Shown here piece after piece: positions 1 to 15,401 of a stretch of DNA of 64,000 nt. The notes beneath the pieces were generated by a model that was not told where the DNA came from, ran no database searches, and saw only the letters and a list, made by a program, of their open reading frames with translations. Source of the stretch: Candidatus Palibaumannia cicadellinicola. Lineage in GTDB: Bacteria > Pseudomonadota > Gammaproteobacteria > Enterobacterales > Enterobacteriaceae. Every line of letters begins with the position of its first letter. The first letter of the stretch is position 1. The stretch lies in the NCBI RefSeq assembly GCF_001269425.1, contig NZ_CP011787.1, positions 124,001 to 188,000 of the forward strand, given 5' to 3'. A program made the translations under genes and the position numbers.

Positions 1-2277
<2,277 letters not shown>

Positions 2278-2772
2278 ATGTATAGATTAATAGAAAAAAT
2301 TATCTATGAATCTAGATGGCTTTTATTTCCTGTTTATATAGGACTGTCTTTTGGTTTTATCTTATTAACTTTAAAATTTTTTCATGAAATTATTCAGTTT
2401 ATCCCTAATATTTTTTCTATGCCTGAATCTAATTTAATCTTAATTGTATTATCTATGATAGATATAGCACTTGTTGGTGGATTACTAGTTATGGTAATGT
2501 TTTCAGGATATGAAAATTTTATATTACAGATGAGTTATGATAATAACAAAAAACGATTAAATTGGATGGGAAAAATGGATGTTAATTCCATAAAAAATAA
2601 GGTTGCCTCTTCTATTGTTGCTATTTCTTCTGTACATCTGTTACGTATTTTTATGGAAGCTGAGAGAACAACAGATAATAAAATTATGTGGTGTGTTATT
2701 ATTCATTTAGCATTTGTGCTTTCTGCTTTTGGTATGGCCTATATTGATAAAATGAGCAAAACTAAAAATTAG
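2278..2772 (+). CDS. yqhA: UPF0114 membrane protein YqhA
   Basis: A small inner-membrane protein of the UPF0114 (TIGR00645) family whose function is unknown. Its 164 residues equal the E. coli YqhA length and align throughout, for example RWLLFPVY near residue 14, the segment [17 protein letters not shown] near 63-80, and [18 protein letters not shown] near 106-123. Three or four hydrophobic membrane segments can be read. The start ATG follows a purine-rich AAGGATTAG. It stands alone, opposed in direction to gyrB and dnaN, in the place where recF is normally found. In Buchnera a homologue is known from the leucine plasmids, so keeping this gene is a recurring theme in such symbionts. Confidence 0.9.
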   Translation: MYRLIEKIIYESRWLLFPVYIGLSFGFILLTLKFFHEIIQFIPNIFSMPESNLILIVLSMIDIALVGGLLVMVMFSGYENFILQMSYDNNKKRLNWMGKMDVNSIKNKVASSIVAISSVHLLRIFMEAERTTDNKIMWCVIIHLAFVLSAFGMAYIDKMSKTKN

Positions 2773-2803
2773 TAATAATATCTATTTATATAAATATTAG
2801 ATA

Positions 2804-3910
2804 TTATAATTGGATTGGCATTACAAAATAAACTGACATATTATTAATACAATCTTCAATTTTTACACATGATATTTTATCAGAAAATTTAAAAAAAACT
2901 TTATTACATTGCAAAACTTTAAGTACATCTAAAATATAATTAATATTAAAGCTAATTTCAAATTCTTCATCTTGATATAAGACATCTAAAATTTCTTCTG
3001 CCTCTTCTTTTTCTATATTATTTGTAGTAATTTTTAATTTATTGTTATACATATTAAATGTAACACTATGAAATTTATCGTGTGATAAAATAGCAACACG
3101 TGTTAAAGCTTGTTTAAGCAACTTACAAGATACTTGCATAGTTTTATTAGTTTTTTTAGTAAAAATATGATTAAAATTTGGAAATTGTCCATCAATTATC
3201 TTAGAAGTTATAATATAGTCACCAATATAAATTTTAATATTATTACTACCAATTTTAAAAATTACTTCATTATTATTATCATCGATTATTCTTAATAATT
3301 CTATTACACTATTACGTGGTAATATTACAGAACAATAAGGTAAAGAAACTAAGTTCATTACTAAAATAGTACATATAGATATCCGATATCCATCAGTAGC
3401 AACTGTACGTATTTTATTTCCTTCTGTTTCAAATAATAAACCATTTAGATAATAGCGAACATCCTGATTAGCCATAGAGAATTGTGTAGCTTCCATTAAA
3501 TGTTTTAATGTTTTTTGTTGAAGTATAAATTCTACTTTACTATTCCAATTACTTATTTTAGGAAAATTATTAGCTGCTATTGTTTGAAGATAAAATCTGC
3601 TACTACCTGAACTAATCAGTATTATATTATTTTCTAACTTTATTGATAACTGGGCGCTTTCTGGTAGCAAACGACAAATATCAAAAAATTTACGTGCACA
3701 TACTGTAGTAATACCTAGTTCATCAACTTTAGTTATCAATATTCTTACTAATATTTCTATATTTAAATTTGTACCAGTTAAAAATAGATATTGTTCTGTA
3801 ACATGCACAAGTATATTACCTAAAATAGGTAAATGATTACGCCCACTTAATCTACTACTAACTTGTTGTAGAGGTTTAAGTAAATTTTTTCTTTCAATAA
3901 TAAATTTCAT
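2804..3910 (-). CDS. dnaN: DNA polymerase III beta sliding clamp
   Basis: Ring-shaped processivity clamp of the replicative polymerase. The protein aligns with E. coli DnaN along its full length: MKFIIERKNLLKPLQQVS at the start, ARKFFDICRLLP, TQFSMANQDVRYYLNGLLFE, VATDGYRI, and the C-terminal MPIQL that lines the client-binding pocket. I choose the ATG at 3910 because it matches the family start exactly; a TTG seven codons upstream is open but adds residues foreign to the family. It follows dnaA by about 20 bases and is presumably in the same transcript. Some usually conserved positions differ, such as ICTIL after the RIS strand, consistent with rapid symbiont evolution. Confidence 0.96.
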   Translation of the reverse strand: MKFIIERKNLLKPLQQVSSRLSGRNHLPILGNILVHVTEQYLFLTGTNLNIEILVRILITKVDELGITTVCARKFFDICRLLPESAQLSIKLENNIILISSGSSRFYLQTIAANNFPKISNWNSKVEFILQQKTLKHLMEATQFSMANQDVRYYLNGLLFETEGNKIRTVATDGYRISICTILVMNLVSLPYCSVILPRNSVIELLRIIDDNNNEVIFKIGSNNIKIYIGDYIITSKIIDGQFPNFNHIFTKKTNKTMQVSCKLLKQALTRVAILSHDKFHSVTFNMYNNKLKITTNNIEKEEAEEILDVLYQDEEFEISFNINYILDVLKVLQCNKVFFKFSDKISCVKIEDCINNMSVYFVMPIQL

Positions 3911-3931
3911 TTTAATAATACATATTAACAA

Positions 3932-5233
3932 TTAAGAAGATAATATCTTAATTAAGTTATAAAAATCTTCTTGCATGTTACCATTTTCTTTACGTAGTTG
4001 ATCAATTTTTCTGCAAGCATATAGTACAGTTGTATGATCACGTTCGCCAAAAAAATCACCAATTTCTAATAAACTATGGTTAGTTAATAACTTCGATAAA
4101 GCCATTGCCATTTGACGAGGACGTGAAACAGAACGGAAACGTCTTTTAGAGAATAAATCTGTTACTTTAATTTTATAGTATTCTGCTACAGTTATTTGTA
4201 TATTATTAATAGTAACTAATTTTTTACTTAAATTTAAGTAATCTCTTAAAGCCTCTCGTACTAAATCTATTGTAATCACACTATCAGTAAATTTAGCATG
4301 AGCTATAACAAGATTCAAAGCGCCTTCTAATTCACTAATATTAGCATTTAACTGATTAGCCATAAAAACCGCTACTTCTCCTAATAAACAAATATGTTTA
4401 TCATCTGCTTTTTTAATAAGAAAAGTTACACAAGTATCAATTTTTAATTTATGTTCAATAGCTACAATTAATCCCCAACTAAAACGAGATTTTAATCTAT
4501 CTTCTAATCCTGTTATCTTCTGCGGATATCTATTTGATGTTATAATAATCTGTTTATTTTCTTCTAGTAAGGCATTAAAAGTATGAAATAATTCTTCTTG
4601 TGAACGTGCTTTATTAGCAAAAAATTGAATATCATCAATAATCATTGTATCTACAGATCTCAAATAGCTTTTAAATTCGTCAATTAAATTATTCTTTAGT
4701 GCTTTCACCATACTTTTGACAAATAGCTCAGCATGTATATATACTACTTTAGTATTAGATTGACGTAGACTATTACCTACTGCATGTAATAAATGTGTTT
4801 TCCCTAATCCAGTAGGTCCATATATAAATAGTGGGTTATAAATTAACCCAGGATTATCAGCTACTGTTCTCGCAGCTACCAATGCTAAACGATTAGATTG
4901 ATCTGCGATAAAATTATCAAATGTATGTTTAGGATTAATGTATGAATTGTAATATAATACTTTTTTTAGTACTGTCATGTTTGGGGATTTACTGCCTACT
5001 TTGAAGCATAATAAAGGGGCTTTAGTACCACAAAAATGCAAAAGTAATTTTTTGATCTTATTAATATAGTGATTACGTACCCAATCTAATACAACTTGGT
5101 TTGGAGCATAAAGCGCTAGCTCATTTTTTTTACTCAGTTCTGCCTGTAAAGGAAGTATCCACATACTAAATTCATGAATAGATAAATTATTTTGTAGTTG
5201 GATAAGACATTGTTGCCAAAGCGAAAGTGACAC
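3932..5233 (-). CDS. dnaA: chromosomal replication initiator DnaA
   Basis: AAA+ protein that binds DnaA boxes and melts the origin. The start is the GTG at 5233, giving [10 protein letters not shown], the same start codon and residues as E. coli, with TTGGAG about seven bases upstream. Domain I is clear (FSMWILPLQ); the linker domain II is shortened, giving 433 residues against 467 in E. coli. Domain III has Walker [11 protein letters not shown] and Walker [10 protein letters not shown]; domain IV carries the helix-turn-helix and the box-recognition motif [11 protein letters not shown]. Presence of dnaA is diagnostic because Blochmannia and Wigglesworthia have lost it. It probably heads a dnaA-dnaN transcript. 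Confidence 0.97.
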   Translation of the reverse strand: MSLSLWQQCLIQLQNNLSIHEFSMWILPLQAELSKKNELALYAPNQVVLDWVRNHYINKIKKLLLHFCGTKAPLLCFKVGSKSPNMTVLKKVLYYNSYINPKHTFDNFIADQSNRLALVAARTVADNPGLIYNPLFIYGPTGLGKTHLLHAVGNSLRQSNTKVVYIHAELFVKSMVKALKNNLIDEFKSYLRSVDTMIIDDIQFFANKARSQEELFHTFNALLEENKQIIITSNRYPQKITGLEDRLKSRFSWGLIVAIEHKLKIDTCVTFLIKKADDKHICLLGEVAVFMANQLNANISELEGALNLVIAHAKFTDSVITIDLVREALRDYLNLSKKLVTINNIQITVAEYYKIKVTDLFSKRRFRSVSRPRQMAMALSKLLTNHSLLEIGDFFGERDHTTVLYACRKIDQLRKENGNMQEDFYNLIKILSS

Positions 5234-5366
5234 GGTAAACTCCAATAAAAATTACATCAAAAAATATAGATTATATCTATAATATTGTTAATATTTTGAT
5301 ATATATTACCTAATGTCATATCTTACAACGTAAGTAGTTAGCTACAGACTTTAAATATCATAATGC

Positions 5367-5386
5367 TTATGTATATATATACATAA
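5367..5386. repeat. 20-bp perfect palindrome between dnaA and rpmH
   Basis: TTATGTATATATATACATAA is its own reverse complement. It lies in the divergent spacer (5234-5429) that must contain the promoters for dnaA and for rpmH-rnpA. It could be a binding site for a dimeric regulator or only an AT-rich chance palindrome. No DnaA box was recognised in this spacer. Confidence 0.5.
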
Positions 5387-5429
5387 ATTTATTTATAATA
5401 TGTAATTATAGGATAAAGTAAATATTTAT

Positions 5430-5570
5430 ATGAAACGTACTTTTCAACCTTCGTTATTAAAACGTAACCGAACTCATGGTTTTCGTGCTAGGATAGCTAC
5501 CAAAAATGGTCGTAAGGTTTTATCACGCCGTCGTATTAAAGGTCGATCACGTCTAACAGTATCTCATTAA
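5430..5570 (+). CDS. rpmH: 50S ribosomal protein L34
   Basis: A 46-residue, very basic protein of the large ribosomal subunit, starting [20 protein letters not shown] and ending RSRLTVSH. Length and sequence match E. coli L34 (46 residues). It begins the rpmH-rnpA-yidD-yidC-mnmE cluster, divergent from dnaA, an arrangement conserved across many bacteria. The gap to rnpA is 22 bases, so the two are surely cotranscribed. A clear Shine-Dalgarno sequence is not visible; only GGAT lies 17 bases upstream. Confidence 0.97.
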   Translation: MKRTFQPSLLKRNRTHGFRARIATKNGRKVLSRRRIKGRSRLTVSH

Positions 5571-5592
5571 TTTAATTAAAGAAAACATACTG

Positions 5593-5943
5593 GTGGTAAA
5601 GAAGTTAACATTTGTAAGGGAGTCAAGGTTATTAAAACCTATTGATTTTGATTTTGTTTTTAACAATCCTAAATCAGTTAGGATATCATATATTACTATT
5701 TTAGGACGTATAAATAAACGAAGTTATCCTCGTCTTGGTATGATAATTTCTAAAAAAAATGTAAAATTTTCTCATGAACGTAACTTAATTAAACGCATTA
5801 TACGTGAGAGCTTTCGTGTAAATCAGCATAATATATATCTAATGGATTTTATTGTTATAGCTAAAAAAGGTGTTGTTCAGATTGATAATTATTCTCTAAG
5901 AGAAGTACTAACAAAATTATGGCACCGCTATTATCGCTACTAG
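5593..5943 (+). CDS. rnpA: ribonuclease P protein component
   Basis: Protein cofactor of RNase P, which removes 5' leaders from pre-tRNAs. The 116 residues begin at a GTG ([16 protein letters not shown]) that corresponds to the GTG start of E. coli rnpA. The family signature is [13 protein letters not shown] near residues 60-72, and AKKGV follows near 95. The 3' end overlaps yidD by 25 bases in another frame, as in relatives. The catalytic RNA gene rnpB is not in this window. Confidence 0.95.
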   Translation: MVKKLTFVRESRLLKPIDFDFVFNNPKSVRISYITILGRINKRSYPRLGMIISKKNVKFSHERNLIKRIIRESFRVNQHNIYLMDFIVIAKKGVVQIDNYSLREVLTKLWHRYYRY

Positions 5944-6176
5944 TAAAGCTAATAAGCTTATTGATAATACGTTGTTATCAACTAGTTATTAGTCCATTGC
6001 TAAAACCTAATTGCCGGTTTTGGCCTACATGTTCGCAATATGGTATTGAAGTAATATACAGGTTTGGGATATTTCAAGGTATTTGGTTAATATTAAAACG
6101 CTTAGTTAAATGCCACCCTTGGCATTCTGGCGGGGTAGATCTAGTACCAAAAAAAATTAATAAAAGAGAATATTAA
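5919..6176 (+). CDS. yidD: membrane protein insertion efficiency factor YidD
   Basis: An 85-residue protein, same length as E. coli YidD, that associates with the inner membrane and assists YidC-dependent insertion. The N-terminal segment (residues about 5-25) is an amphipathic or membrane-bound helix; the conserved cysteine-containing core [13 protein letters not shown] and [11 protein letters not shown] is intact. The gene overlaps the end of rnpA and its TAA lies two bases before the yidC ATG, so translational coupling is likely. Confidence 0.94.
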   Translation: MAPLLSLLVKLISLLIIRCYQLVISPLLKPNCRFWPTCSQYGIEVIYRFGIFQGIWLILKRLVKCHPWHSGGVDLVPKKINKREY

Positions 6177-6178
6177 TA

Positions 6179-7792
6179 ATGGATTCGCCACGTAATCTTC
6201 TTGTAATAGCTTTGCTGTGTATTTCTTATCTTATTTGGGAAATATGGCAAACTGACAATGATTCACAATCTACTATTAAAAATATATCAAATGTTCAAAC
6301 ACAAACAGTTAATAATTCTTTTAACAATAAAAAAGAACAACTTATTTTTGTTAAAACTGATGTTTTTTTAATTGCAATTAATGCCTATGGTGGTGATATT
6401 GAAAAAGCATATTTATTAACATATCCTAACCAATTAGGTTCATTAAAACCATATCAATTGCTTGATAATTCTAATGAATTTATTTATCAAGCACAAAGTG
6501 GTTTCATTGGGAAACATGGTCCAGATAATGGACAACGTCCAATGTATTATTGTAACAAAAAAACTTATTGCTTAGATGATAAGCATAATATCCTGTATGT
6601 ACCACTAACTTATCAATCAATCGATGGAATTAAATATTCTAAAATATTTATTTTTAAACGAGGTGATTTTGCAATTAGAGTTAATTATTCTATTAATAAT
6701 AATAGTTCTATTCCAATAGAAATTAATTTATTTGGTCAGTTAAAACAATCTGTATCTTTACCTACAAAATTGACTACAAATAGTAGTAATTATTTTTCTT
6801 TACAACCATATCGTGGGGCAGCTTATTCTTCTCAAGAAGATAGATATAAAAAATATAGTTTTCAAGAAATACAAAATAATGATTTAAGTACTCGTAGCGA
6901 TAAAGGATGGATTGCAATGTTGCAGCAATATTTTGCTGTAGCTTGGATTCCGTTAACTAAAGTACATAATACATTTTATTCTAAAAATCTTAAAGAACAA
7001 GTTATTATAGGCTTTAAATCTGATCCTATTTATATAGATCCTGGTAAAACTAGTGAATTAAAATCGATTTTATGGTTAGGGCCAAAAATACAAGAAAATA
7101 TGGCTGCTATATATCCTTATTTAGATCTAACAGTAGATTATGGTTGGCTATGGTTTATTTCTCAGCCTATGTTTAAATTGCTAAAATTGATACATAGCTT
7201 TATTGGTAATTGGGGATTTTCTATTATTATTATTACTTTTATTATCCGAGGTATAATGTACCCGATAACAAAAGCTCAGTACACTTCTATGGCTAAAATG
7301 ATTATGCTACAACCTAAAATTCAAGCACTACGTGAACGTTTTAGTGATAATAAGCAACGTCAAAGTCAGGAACTGATGGCTTTATATAAATCTGAAAAAA
7401 TTAATCCACTAGGTGGCTGCTTACCACTTATAATTCAGATGCCTATATTTTTTGCACTATATGACATGTTATCTGGTTCTATTGAATTACGTCATGCACC
7501 ATTAGCTTTATGGATACGAGATCTAACAGCGCAAGATCCATATTATATTTTACCAATAATTATGGGTATTACTATGTTGTTGATTCAGAAATTATCTCCT
7601 ACTACTGTTACAGATCCAATGCAGCAAAAAATAATGAAATTTATGCCAATTATTTTTACTATATTCTTTTTATGGTTTCCATCAGGATTAGTACTGTACT
7701 ATACAATCAATAACTTAGTAACGATTATACAACAGCAACTAATTTATCGCAGTTTAGAAAAACGTGGAATTTTTAATTTAGATAAAAAATAA
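6179..7792 (+). CDS. yidC: membrane protein insertase YidC
   Basis: Inner-membrane insertase that works alone or with SecYEG, and which inserts the ATP synthase a and c subunits encoded nearby. The 537 residues compare with 548 in E. coli. Residues 1-20 form the first membrane helix, followed by the large periplasmic beta domain (about 40-330) and the conserved five-helix core with [17 protein letters not shown] near 412-428 and the final [11 protein letters not shown] segment. The hydrophilic-groove arginine lies in [14 protein letters not shown] near 357. The start follows yidD by two bases and the stop precedes mnmE by one. Confidence 0.96.
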   Translation: MDSPRNLLVIALLCISYLIWEIWQTDNDSQSTIKNISNVQTQTVNNSFNNKKEQLIFVKTDVFLIAINAYGGDIEKAYLLTYPNQLGSLKPYQLLDNSNEFIYQAQSGFIGKHGPDNGQRPMYYCNKKTYCLDDKHNILYVPLTYQSIDGIKYSKIFIFKRGDFAIRVNYSINNNSSIPIEINLFGQLKQSVSLPTKLTTNSSNYFSLQPYRGAAYSSQEDRYKKYSFQEIQNNDLSTRSDKGWIAMLQQYFAVAWIPLTKVHNTFYSKNLKEQVIIGFKSDPIYIDPGKTSELKSILWLGPKIQENMAAIYPYLDLTVDYGWLWFISQPMFKLLKLIHSFIGNWGFSIIIITFIIRGIMYPITKAQYTSMAKMIMLQPKIQALRERFSDNKQRQSQELMALYKSEKINPLGGCLPLIIQMPIFFALYDMLSGSIELRHAPLALWIRDLTAQDPYYILPIIMGITMLLIQKLSPTTVTDPMQQKIMKFMPIIFTIFFLWFPSGLVLYYTINNLVTIIQQQLIYRSLEKRGIFNLDKK

Positions 7793-7793
7793 A

Positions 7794-9167
7794 ATGAGTT
7801 CCCTAGATACTATTATTGCTCATGCGACGCCACATGGATACGGTAGCGTAGGTATTGTACGTGTTTCAGGTACTTTAACAAAACAAGTTGCATTGGAATT
7901 ATTAGGTAAATTACCAAGTCCAAGACAGGCAGAATATTTACCGTTTTATGACATAAATAGAAAAATGTTAGATAAAGGAATTGCTATATATTTTCCTTGT
8001 CCTAACTCTTTTACTGGAGAAGATATTTTAGAGTTACATGGACATGGTGGTCCAGTAATATTAGAGATGCTGCTACAGCGTATATTAATGTTTCCTGGAA
8101 TACGTATTGCTCGCCCCGGTGAATTTTCTGAAAGAGCTTTTATTAATAACAAAATTGATCTAACACAAGCTGAAGCTATAGCTGATATTATAGAGGCTAG
8201 TTCAATACAGGCTGCTCGTGCTGCTGTTAATTCATTACAAGGAGTTTTTTCTAAAAAAATTAATTATTTAATAGAAGAAATAATTAATTTACGTCTATAT
8301 ATAGAAGCTAACATTGATTTTCCTGATGAAGAAGAAATAAGTATTATTTCTCAAGAGAAAATATCAGTCAAATTAAATCAAATTATTTCTGATATTAACT
8401 TATTAATTAATAAAGCACATCAAAGTAGTTTATTACGTGAAGGAAGCAAAATAGTTATTACCGGAAAACCAAATGTAGGTAAGTCTAGTATTATGAACTT
8501 ACTTACTGGTAGTGATGTTGCTATCGTAACTAAAATAGCAGGTACTACACGCGACGTATTACGCCAACAAATTAACTTAGATGGAATACCAATCAATATT
8601 ATTGATACTGCTGGGTTGTGTGATGAAACTACTAATGAAGTCGAACGCATAGGTATCAATCGCGCATGGCATGAAATACAACAGGCAGATCATATATTAC
8701 TAATAGTAGATAGTTGTACTACGAATTTAGAAGAACAGGAGAATTTATACAAGAAATTAATATCTCGTTTAACATACGAAAAATTATTTACAATAGTACG
8801 TAATAAAGCAGATCTATCAAACGAAAAAATAGGAAAAAATAACACCAATAAGTATTCAATAATTACTATTTCAGCATTATTAGAAGATGGTATAGAGATA
8901 TTAATTGAACATTTAAAACAAAGTATAGGCTATACTTCTTTAAGTATAGAAGGTAATTTTTTAGCTCGTAGTCGCCATATAGAAGCTTTAAATACGGCAG
9001 TTAGCTATTTCTTAATAGCTAAAGAAAAATTATTTTTTCCAGAAATTATTGAATTACTAGCAGAAGATTTAAAACTTGCTCATACCGCACTTAGTGAAAT
9101 TACTGGTAAATTTAGTTCTAATGACTTACTAAAAAGAATTTTTTCACGTTTTTGTATTGGTAAATAA
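7794..9167 (+). CDS. mnmE: tRNA modification GTPase MnmE
   Basis: With MnmG it installs the (carboxymethyl)aminomethyl group on wobble uridine 34 of tRNAs reading split-box codons. The 457 residues contain the N-terminal formyl-folate-binding domain, the helical domain, an inserted G domain with GKPNVGKSS near 225, the switch region TAGTTRDV, DTAGL near 269 and NKAD near 336, and the C-terminal CIGK whose cysteine is characteristic of the family. Its partner mnmG is also in this window (19213-21111). It is the last gene of the rpmH cluster and converges on glmS. Confidence 0.96.
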   Translation: MSSLDTIIAHATPHGYGSVGIVRVSGTLTKQVALELLGKLPSPRQAEYLPFYDINRKMLDKGIAIYFPCPNSFTGEDILELHGHGGPVILEMLLQRILMFPGIRIARPGEFSERAFINNKIDLTQAEAIADIIEASSIQAARAAVNSLQGVFSKKINYLIEEIINLRLYIEANIDFPDEEEISIISQEKISVKLNQIISDINLLINKAHQSSLLREGSKIVITGKPNVGKSSIMNLLTGSDVAIVTKIAGTTRDVLRQQINLDGIPINIIDTAGLCDETTNEVERIGINRAWHEIQQADHILLIVDSCTTNLEEQENLYKKLISRLTYEKLFTIVRNKADLSNEKIGKNNTNKYSIITISALLEDGIEILIEHLKQSIGYTSLSIEGNFLARSRHIEALNTAVSYFLIAKEKLFFPEIIELLAEDLKLAHTALSEITGKFSSNDLLKRIFSRFCIGK

Positions 9168-9196
9168 AAATATTATTTATCTATTATATATCACAT

Positions 9197-9216
9197 TACT
9201 TAATATTTGTTAAGTA
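9197..9216. terminator. possible bidirectional hairpin between mnmE and glmS
   Basis: TACTTAA and TTAAGTA form a 7-bp stem with a 6-base loop in the short gap between two convergent genes. No strong U-run follows on either strand, so a terminator role is only suggested by position. Confidence 0.3.
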
Positions 9217-9218
9217 CA

Positions 9219-11060
9219 CTACTCTACTGTAACACATTTTGCTAAATTACGTGGTTGATCAACATTAGTTCCCTTAATTAAAGCAATATGATATGCTAAC
9301 ATTTGCATCGGGATTGTAAATAATATAGGAGCAACTAGTTCTTCAACATTAGGTAATGAAATAATTTTCATCTCATTACTTTTAGTTAAACATATGTTCT
9401 GTTCTGCAAAAATATATAATTGCCCACCACGAATACGTACTTCTTCAATATTTAATTTAATTTTATCTAAAAATTTATTGTTAGATGCTATTATAATTAC
9501 TGGCATAGTCTCATCTACTAATGCTAATGGTCCATGCTTAAGCTCCCCAGCAGCATATGCTTCTGCATGAATATAAGATATTTCTTTAAGTTTTAATGCT
9601 CCTTCCATCGCTATTGGATATAGCGTACCACGACCTAAGTATAATGCATGTTCTTTATTAATAAATGCTTGAGCTAATTTTTTAATATAATTATCTAATA
9701 ATAATATTTTTTCTATACGATTTGGTAAATTAGCTAAAGCCTCAATAATATTTTTTTCAAGTATATTATTCATCTTACGAAGACGAACTATGTATGCAAC
9801 AAAAATTAATAATAAAGTTAATTGTGTAGTAAAAGTTTTGGTTGATGCTACACCAATTTCTATTCCAGCATTGGTAATTAATACTAAATCTGACTCTCTA
9901 ACTATTGTAGAAGAAGCTATATTACAAATAGTTAGTGATCCTAAATAACCCATTTTTTTAGCTAATCTTAATGCTGATAATGTATCAGCAGTTTCACCTG
10001 ATTGAGAAATAGTAATTAGTAAACTATTTTTTTGTACTATTGATTGACGATATATAAACTCAGAGGCTATTTCTACATCACATGGTAATTCTGCTAATTC
10101 TTCTAACCAATAACGAGATACCATTGCTGAATGATAAGAAGTACCACATGCAATAATTTTTATATGTTTTATTTTGCTAAATAATATATTAATATCTGGA
10201 CCTAATTCAGCCATAGTTATCATACCATAGTTAATATGACTTTCTATTGTATTTTTTATTACTAGTGGTTGTTCAAAAATTTCTTTTTTCATATAATGAC
10301 AAAAATTATTTTTTTTTTGATATAATTCTTCATTATTGTTTATTTTAGACAAAGTTTCAGGTCTTTCTACAATTTGTCCTATTTTATTCCATATTTTTAT
10401 AGTGGTTTTTGTAATTTCAGCTATGTCACCATCTTCTAAAAATATAAAACGACTAGTTACTTGTAATAACGCACGTTGATCTGAAGCAATAAAATTTTCC
10501 CCAACTCCACATCCTATAATTAATGGACTACCTGAACGTACTGCTACTAATAATTCTGGATTAAGACAATCCATGATAACTATACTATAATTACCACTTA
10601 ATTGCGGAATAATCATTTTGATAATTTTTTCTAATTTTCCTCCTTGTTGATATTGTTCAAAATGTACTAAATGAGCAATTATCTCAGTATCTGTATCACT
10701 CACACATGTATAACCTTTTTTAAATAATTTTTGACGTAATGATTGAAAATTTTCTATAATTCCATTATGAACTACAATAATATTACTAGATATATGAGGA
10801 TGAGCATTAATTTCTGTCAGATTACCATGTGTTGCCCAACGTGTATGTGCAACACCAGTTCCACCATGTAATGAATTATGTTTAACAGCTTCTGCTAATA
10901 TATTTACTTTTCCCAACTTACGGATAAGTTGTAAATTATTTTGGTTATTTATTACTGCTATACCTGCAGAATCATATCCACGATATTCAAGTTGACGTAA
11001 TCCTTCTAATAAAATATCTGTGATATTACGTGTAGAAACTGCACCTATTATTCCACACAT
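9219..11060 (-). CDS. glmS: glutamine-fructose-6-phosphate aminotransferase (isomerizing)
   Basis: Makes glucosamine-6-phosphate from fructose-6-phosphate and glutamine, the entry to amino-sugar, wall and LPS synthesis. The 613 residues start MCGIIGAVS; the cysteine after Met is the glutaminase nucleophile. The N-terminal amidotransferase half has RLEYRGYDSAG-like (QLEYRGYDSAG) and ARWATHG motifs; the C-terminal half holds two SIS sugar-isomerase domains with ACGTSYHSAM and SQSGETADT, and ends DQPRNLAKCVTVE as in E. coli. AGGA lies nine bases before the ATG. It lies downstream of glmU on the same strand, as in E. coli, with about 125 bases between them. Confidence 0.97.
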   Translation of the reverse strand: MCGIIGAVSTRNITDILLEGLRQLEYRGYDSAGIAVINNQNNLQLIRKLGKVNILAEAVKHNSLHGGTGVAHTRWATHGNLTEINAHPHISSNIIVVHNGIIENFQSLRQKLFKKGYTCVSDTDTEIIAHLVHFEQYQQGGKLEKIIKMIIPQLSGNYSIVIMDCLNPELLVAVRSGSPLIIGCGVGENFIASDQRALLQVTSRFIFLEDGDIAEITKTTIKIWNKIGQIVERPETLSKINNNEELYQKKNNFCHYMKKEIFEQPLVIKNTIESHINYGMITMAELGPDINILFSKIKHIKIIACGTSYHSAMVSRYWLEELAELPCDVEIASEFIYRQSIVQKNSLLITISQSGETADTLSALRLAKKMGYLGSLTICNIASSTIVRESDLVLITNAGIEIGVASTKTFTTQLTLLLIFVAYIVRLRKMNNILEKNIIEALANLPNRIEKILLLDNYIKKLAQAFINKEHALYLGRGTLYPIAMEGALKLKEISYIHAEAYAAGELKHGPLALVDETMPVIIIASNNKFLDKIKLNIEEVRIRGGQLYIFAEQNICLTKSNEMKIISLPNVEELVAPILFTIPMQMLAYHIALIKGTNVDQPRNLAKCVTVE

Positions 11061-11184
11061 AAGTTTTATTCCTAATTACTCAAAATATATTTAGTTAATA
11101 ATATTAGGATGATGTGGTCTAATTTACAATTAGAAAATACAGATATATAATTTATATAATACTAAAAAATGATTTGTAATAAAT

Positions 11185-12555
11185 TTATTTAACTGGTCGT
11201 TGCCAGTTAATAATAGGAAACTGACGTATTCTACTAATAATCATTTGATTAGAAGCTACGTCGCTTGTAACAGTAGTCCCTGCACCAATCGTAGCACTGT
11301 TACCAATTGTAATAGGCGCTACTAGTTGACAGTCTGATCCTATAAAAACATCATCTTCAATTATTGTTTTATGTTTATTAGCACCATCGTAATTGCAAGT
11401 GATGGTACCAGCACCAATGTTAACTTTTTTGCCAATAGTAGCATCACCTAGGTAGCTTAAATGCGCTACTTTTGATCTTTTTCCTAGTATCGATTTTTTG
11501 ATTTCTACAAAATTACCAACAAAAGCACCTTTTAAAATTTTACTACCAGATCTAATATTAGCAAATGGACCTACAATACTTTCCATAGCTAAATATGCAT
11601 TTTCAATAATAGTATATGGATGAATGACTACATTATTACTTATTACTACATTTTTTAGTATACAACCTGTACCTATTATTACTTTGTTACCAATAGTAAC
11701 TTTACCTTCTATTATAACATTAGTATCAATAAAAATATCATTTCCATGTGTTAGTTCTCCTCTTAGTTCAAATCTATTTGGGTCAGCTAACATAACACCT
11801 TCTAATAATAAATTATCTGCTTGTTCTTTTTGAAAAATTCTTTCTAAAATATTTAATTCTAAGTAGTTATTAACTCCTTTTATCTCGCTTAGTCGTTCAG
11901 GATATACAAAATTAATTTTTTTTCCTTCCTGACATGCTAATTTAATAATATCAGTTAAATAAAATTCTTTAAGAAAATTATTATTTTTTAATTGGCATAT
12001 CCAATGCTTTAAATCACTACTAGTGGTAACTAATATACCAGTATGAATTTCATTAATTAGTTTTTGTTGTTCATTAGCATCTTGATGTTCAATAATACCG
12101 GTAATTTTCCCATTTTTAGATAAAATTCTGCCATATCCATCTGGATTATCTACTTTTGCTATTAAAATACTAATTCCAGACTTTGGACGTATATTTAAAA
12201 GACGTTTAAGTGTTTTAAGTGAAATTAGTGGTACGTCACCATAGAGAATCAGTACTTCTTCGTTATCTTGCAAAAAAGGAAGCACTTGTTGCACAGCATG
12301 TCCTGTGCCATACTTTTCTTGTTGTTTTACCCAGTGGATAGTACTTGGTTGGATTATAAGATGCTCTTTGAATAATAGACTATTATTACCATATACTAAA
12401 TAAGTACGATTAGCATTCAATTGCATAGCGGTATCTATAACATGTTGTACCATAGGTTTACCAGCTAAATGATGCAAGACTTTAGGTAAAGTAGAATTCA
12501 TTCTTTTGCCATTACCGGCAGCTAAAATTATTATGCTTAAACTTTTATTTAACAT
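11185..12555 (-). CDS. glmU: bifunctional UDP-GlcNAc pyrophosphorylase / glucosamine-1-P acetyltransferase
   Basis: Two-step enzyme giving UDP-N-acetylglucosamine for peptidoglycan and lipid A. The 456 residues equal the E. coli length. The N-terminal uridyltransferase domain shows LAAGNGKRMNSTLPKVLH and YGDVPLI; the C-terminal half is a left-handed beta helix of hexapeptide repeats, with the acetyl-CoA site region HLSYLGDATIGKKVNIGAG and NYDGANKHKT. It lies between atpC and glmS, the E. coli order. Product flows to mur genes outside this window; murI, which makes D-glutamate for the same wall, is at 26711. Confidence 0.97.
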   Translation of the reverse strand: MLNKSLSIIILAAGNGKRMNSTLPKVLHHLAGKPMVQHVIDTAMQLNANRTYLVYGNNSLLFKEHLIIQPSTIHWVKQQEKYGTGHAVQQVLPFLQDNEEVLILYGDVPLISLKTLKRLLNIRPKSGISILIAKVDNPDGYGRILSKNGKITGIIEHQDANEQQKLINEIHTGILVTTSSDLKHWICQLKNNNFLKEFYLTDIIKLACQEGKKINFVYPERLSEIKGVNNYLELNILERIFQKEQADNLLLEGVMLADPNRFELRGELTHGNDIFIDTNVIIEGKVTIGNKVIIGTGCILKNVVISNNVVIHPYTIIENAYLAMESIVGPFANIRSGSKILKGAFVGNFVEIKKSILGKRSKVAHLSYLGDATIGKKVNIGAGTITCNYDGANKHKTIIEDDVFIGSDCQLVAPITIGNSATIGAGTTVTSDVASNQMIISRIRQFPIINWQRPVK

Positions 12556-12620
12556 AGCTGATAAATGTATTATAATTAATTAATAAAATAATAATTAATA
12601 TTGTTAATTTTTTATAAAAA

Positions 12621-13049
12621 TTACATTAATTTTTTTGTTAATTCAATTACTCTAAGCTTAGCAATAGCTTTAGCAAGTTCTACAGATGCTTTAGCAAAAT
12701 TAATATCATGATGTGAATTTTTCATTTTATTTTGTGCTTGTTGCTTAGCTTTTATTGCTTTTGCTTCATCAATATCTTCACCACGAAGAGCAGTATCAGC
12801 TAGTATAGTAACATGATTAAGTTGTACTTCAAGTATTCCACCTGATAGGTAAATATATTCTTCTTGACCATTTGCTTGTACAATACGTAACATTCCAGGC
12901 TTTATTGTAGTCAATAAAGGCATATGTTTAGGTAAAATACCTAACTCACCTTCACTACCAGTAATTTGAATTTTTTGTACTAACCCGTAAAATATTTTTT
13001 TTTCAGCACTGACTACATCTAAATGATAAGTGTTAATTTTAATATTCAT
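12621..13049 (-). CDS. atpC: ATP synthase epsilon subunit
   Basis: Central-stalk subunit of F1 that couples rotation to catalysis and can inhibit ATP hydrolysis. The 142 residues begin with the beta-sandwich ([29 protein letters not shown]) and end with a helical hairpin rich in Lys and Ala. Last gene of the atpBEFHAGDC operon. A family-typical length (E. coli 139) and intact fold give no sign of decay. Confidence 0.96.
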   Translation of the reverse strand: MNIKINTYHLDVVSAEKKIFYGLVQKIQITGSEGELGILPKHMPLLTTIKPGMLRIVQANGQEEYIYLSGGILEVQLNHVTILADTALRGEDIDEAKAIKAKQQAQNKMKNSHHDINFAKASVELAKAIAKLRVIELTKKLM

Positions 13050-13079
13050 TTTTAATTTAAAGAATTATATATCATCAAA

Positions 13080-15358
<2,279 letters not shown>

Positions 15359-15401
15359 TGTAATGTCTCTTGTATAACAAAACGTTAATTGATTGCTTGA
15401 A

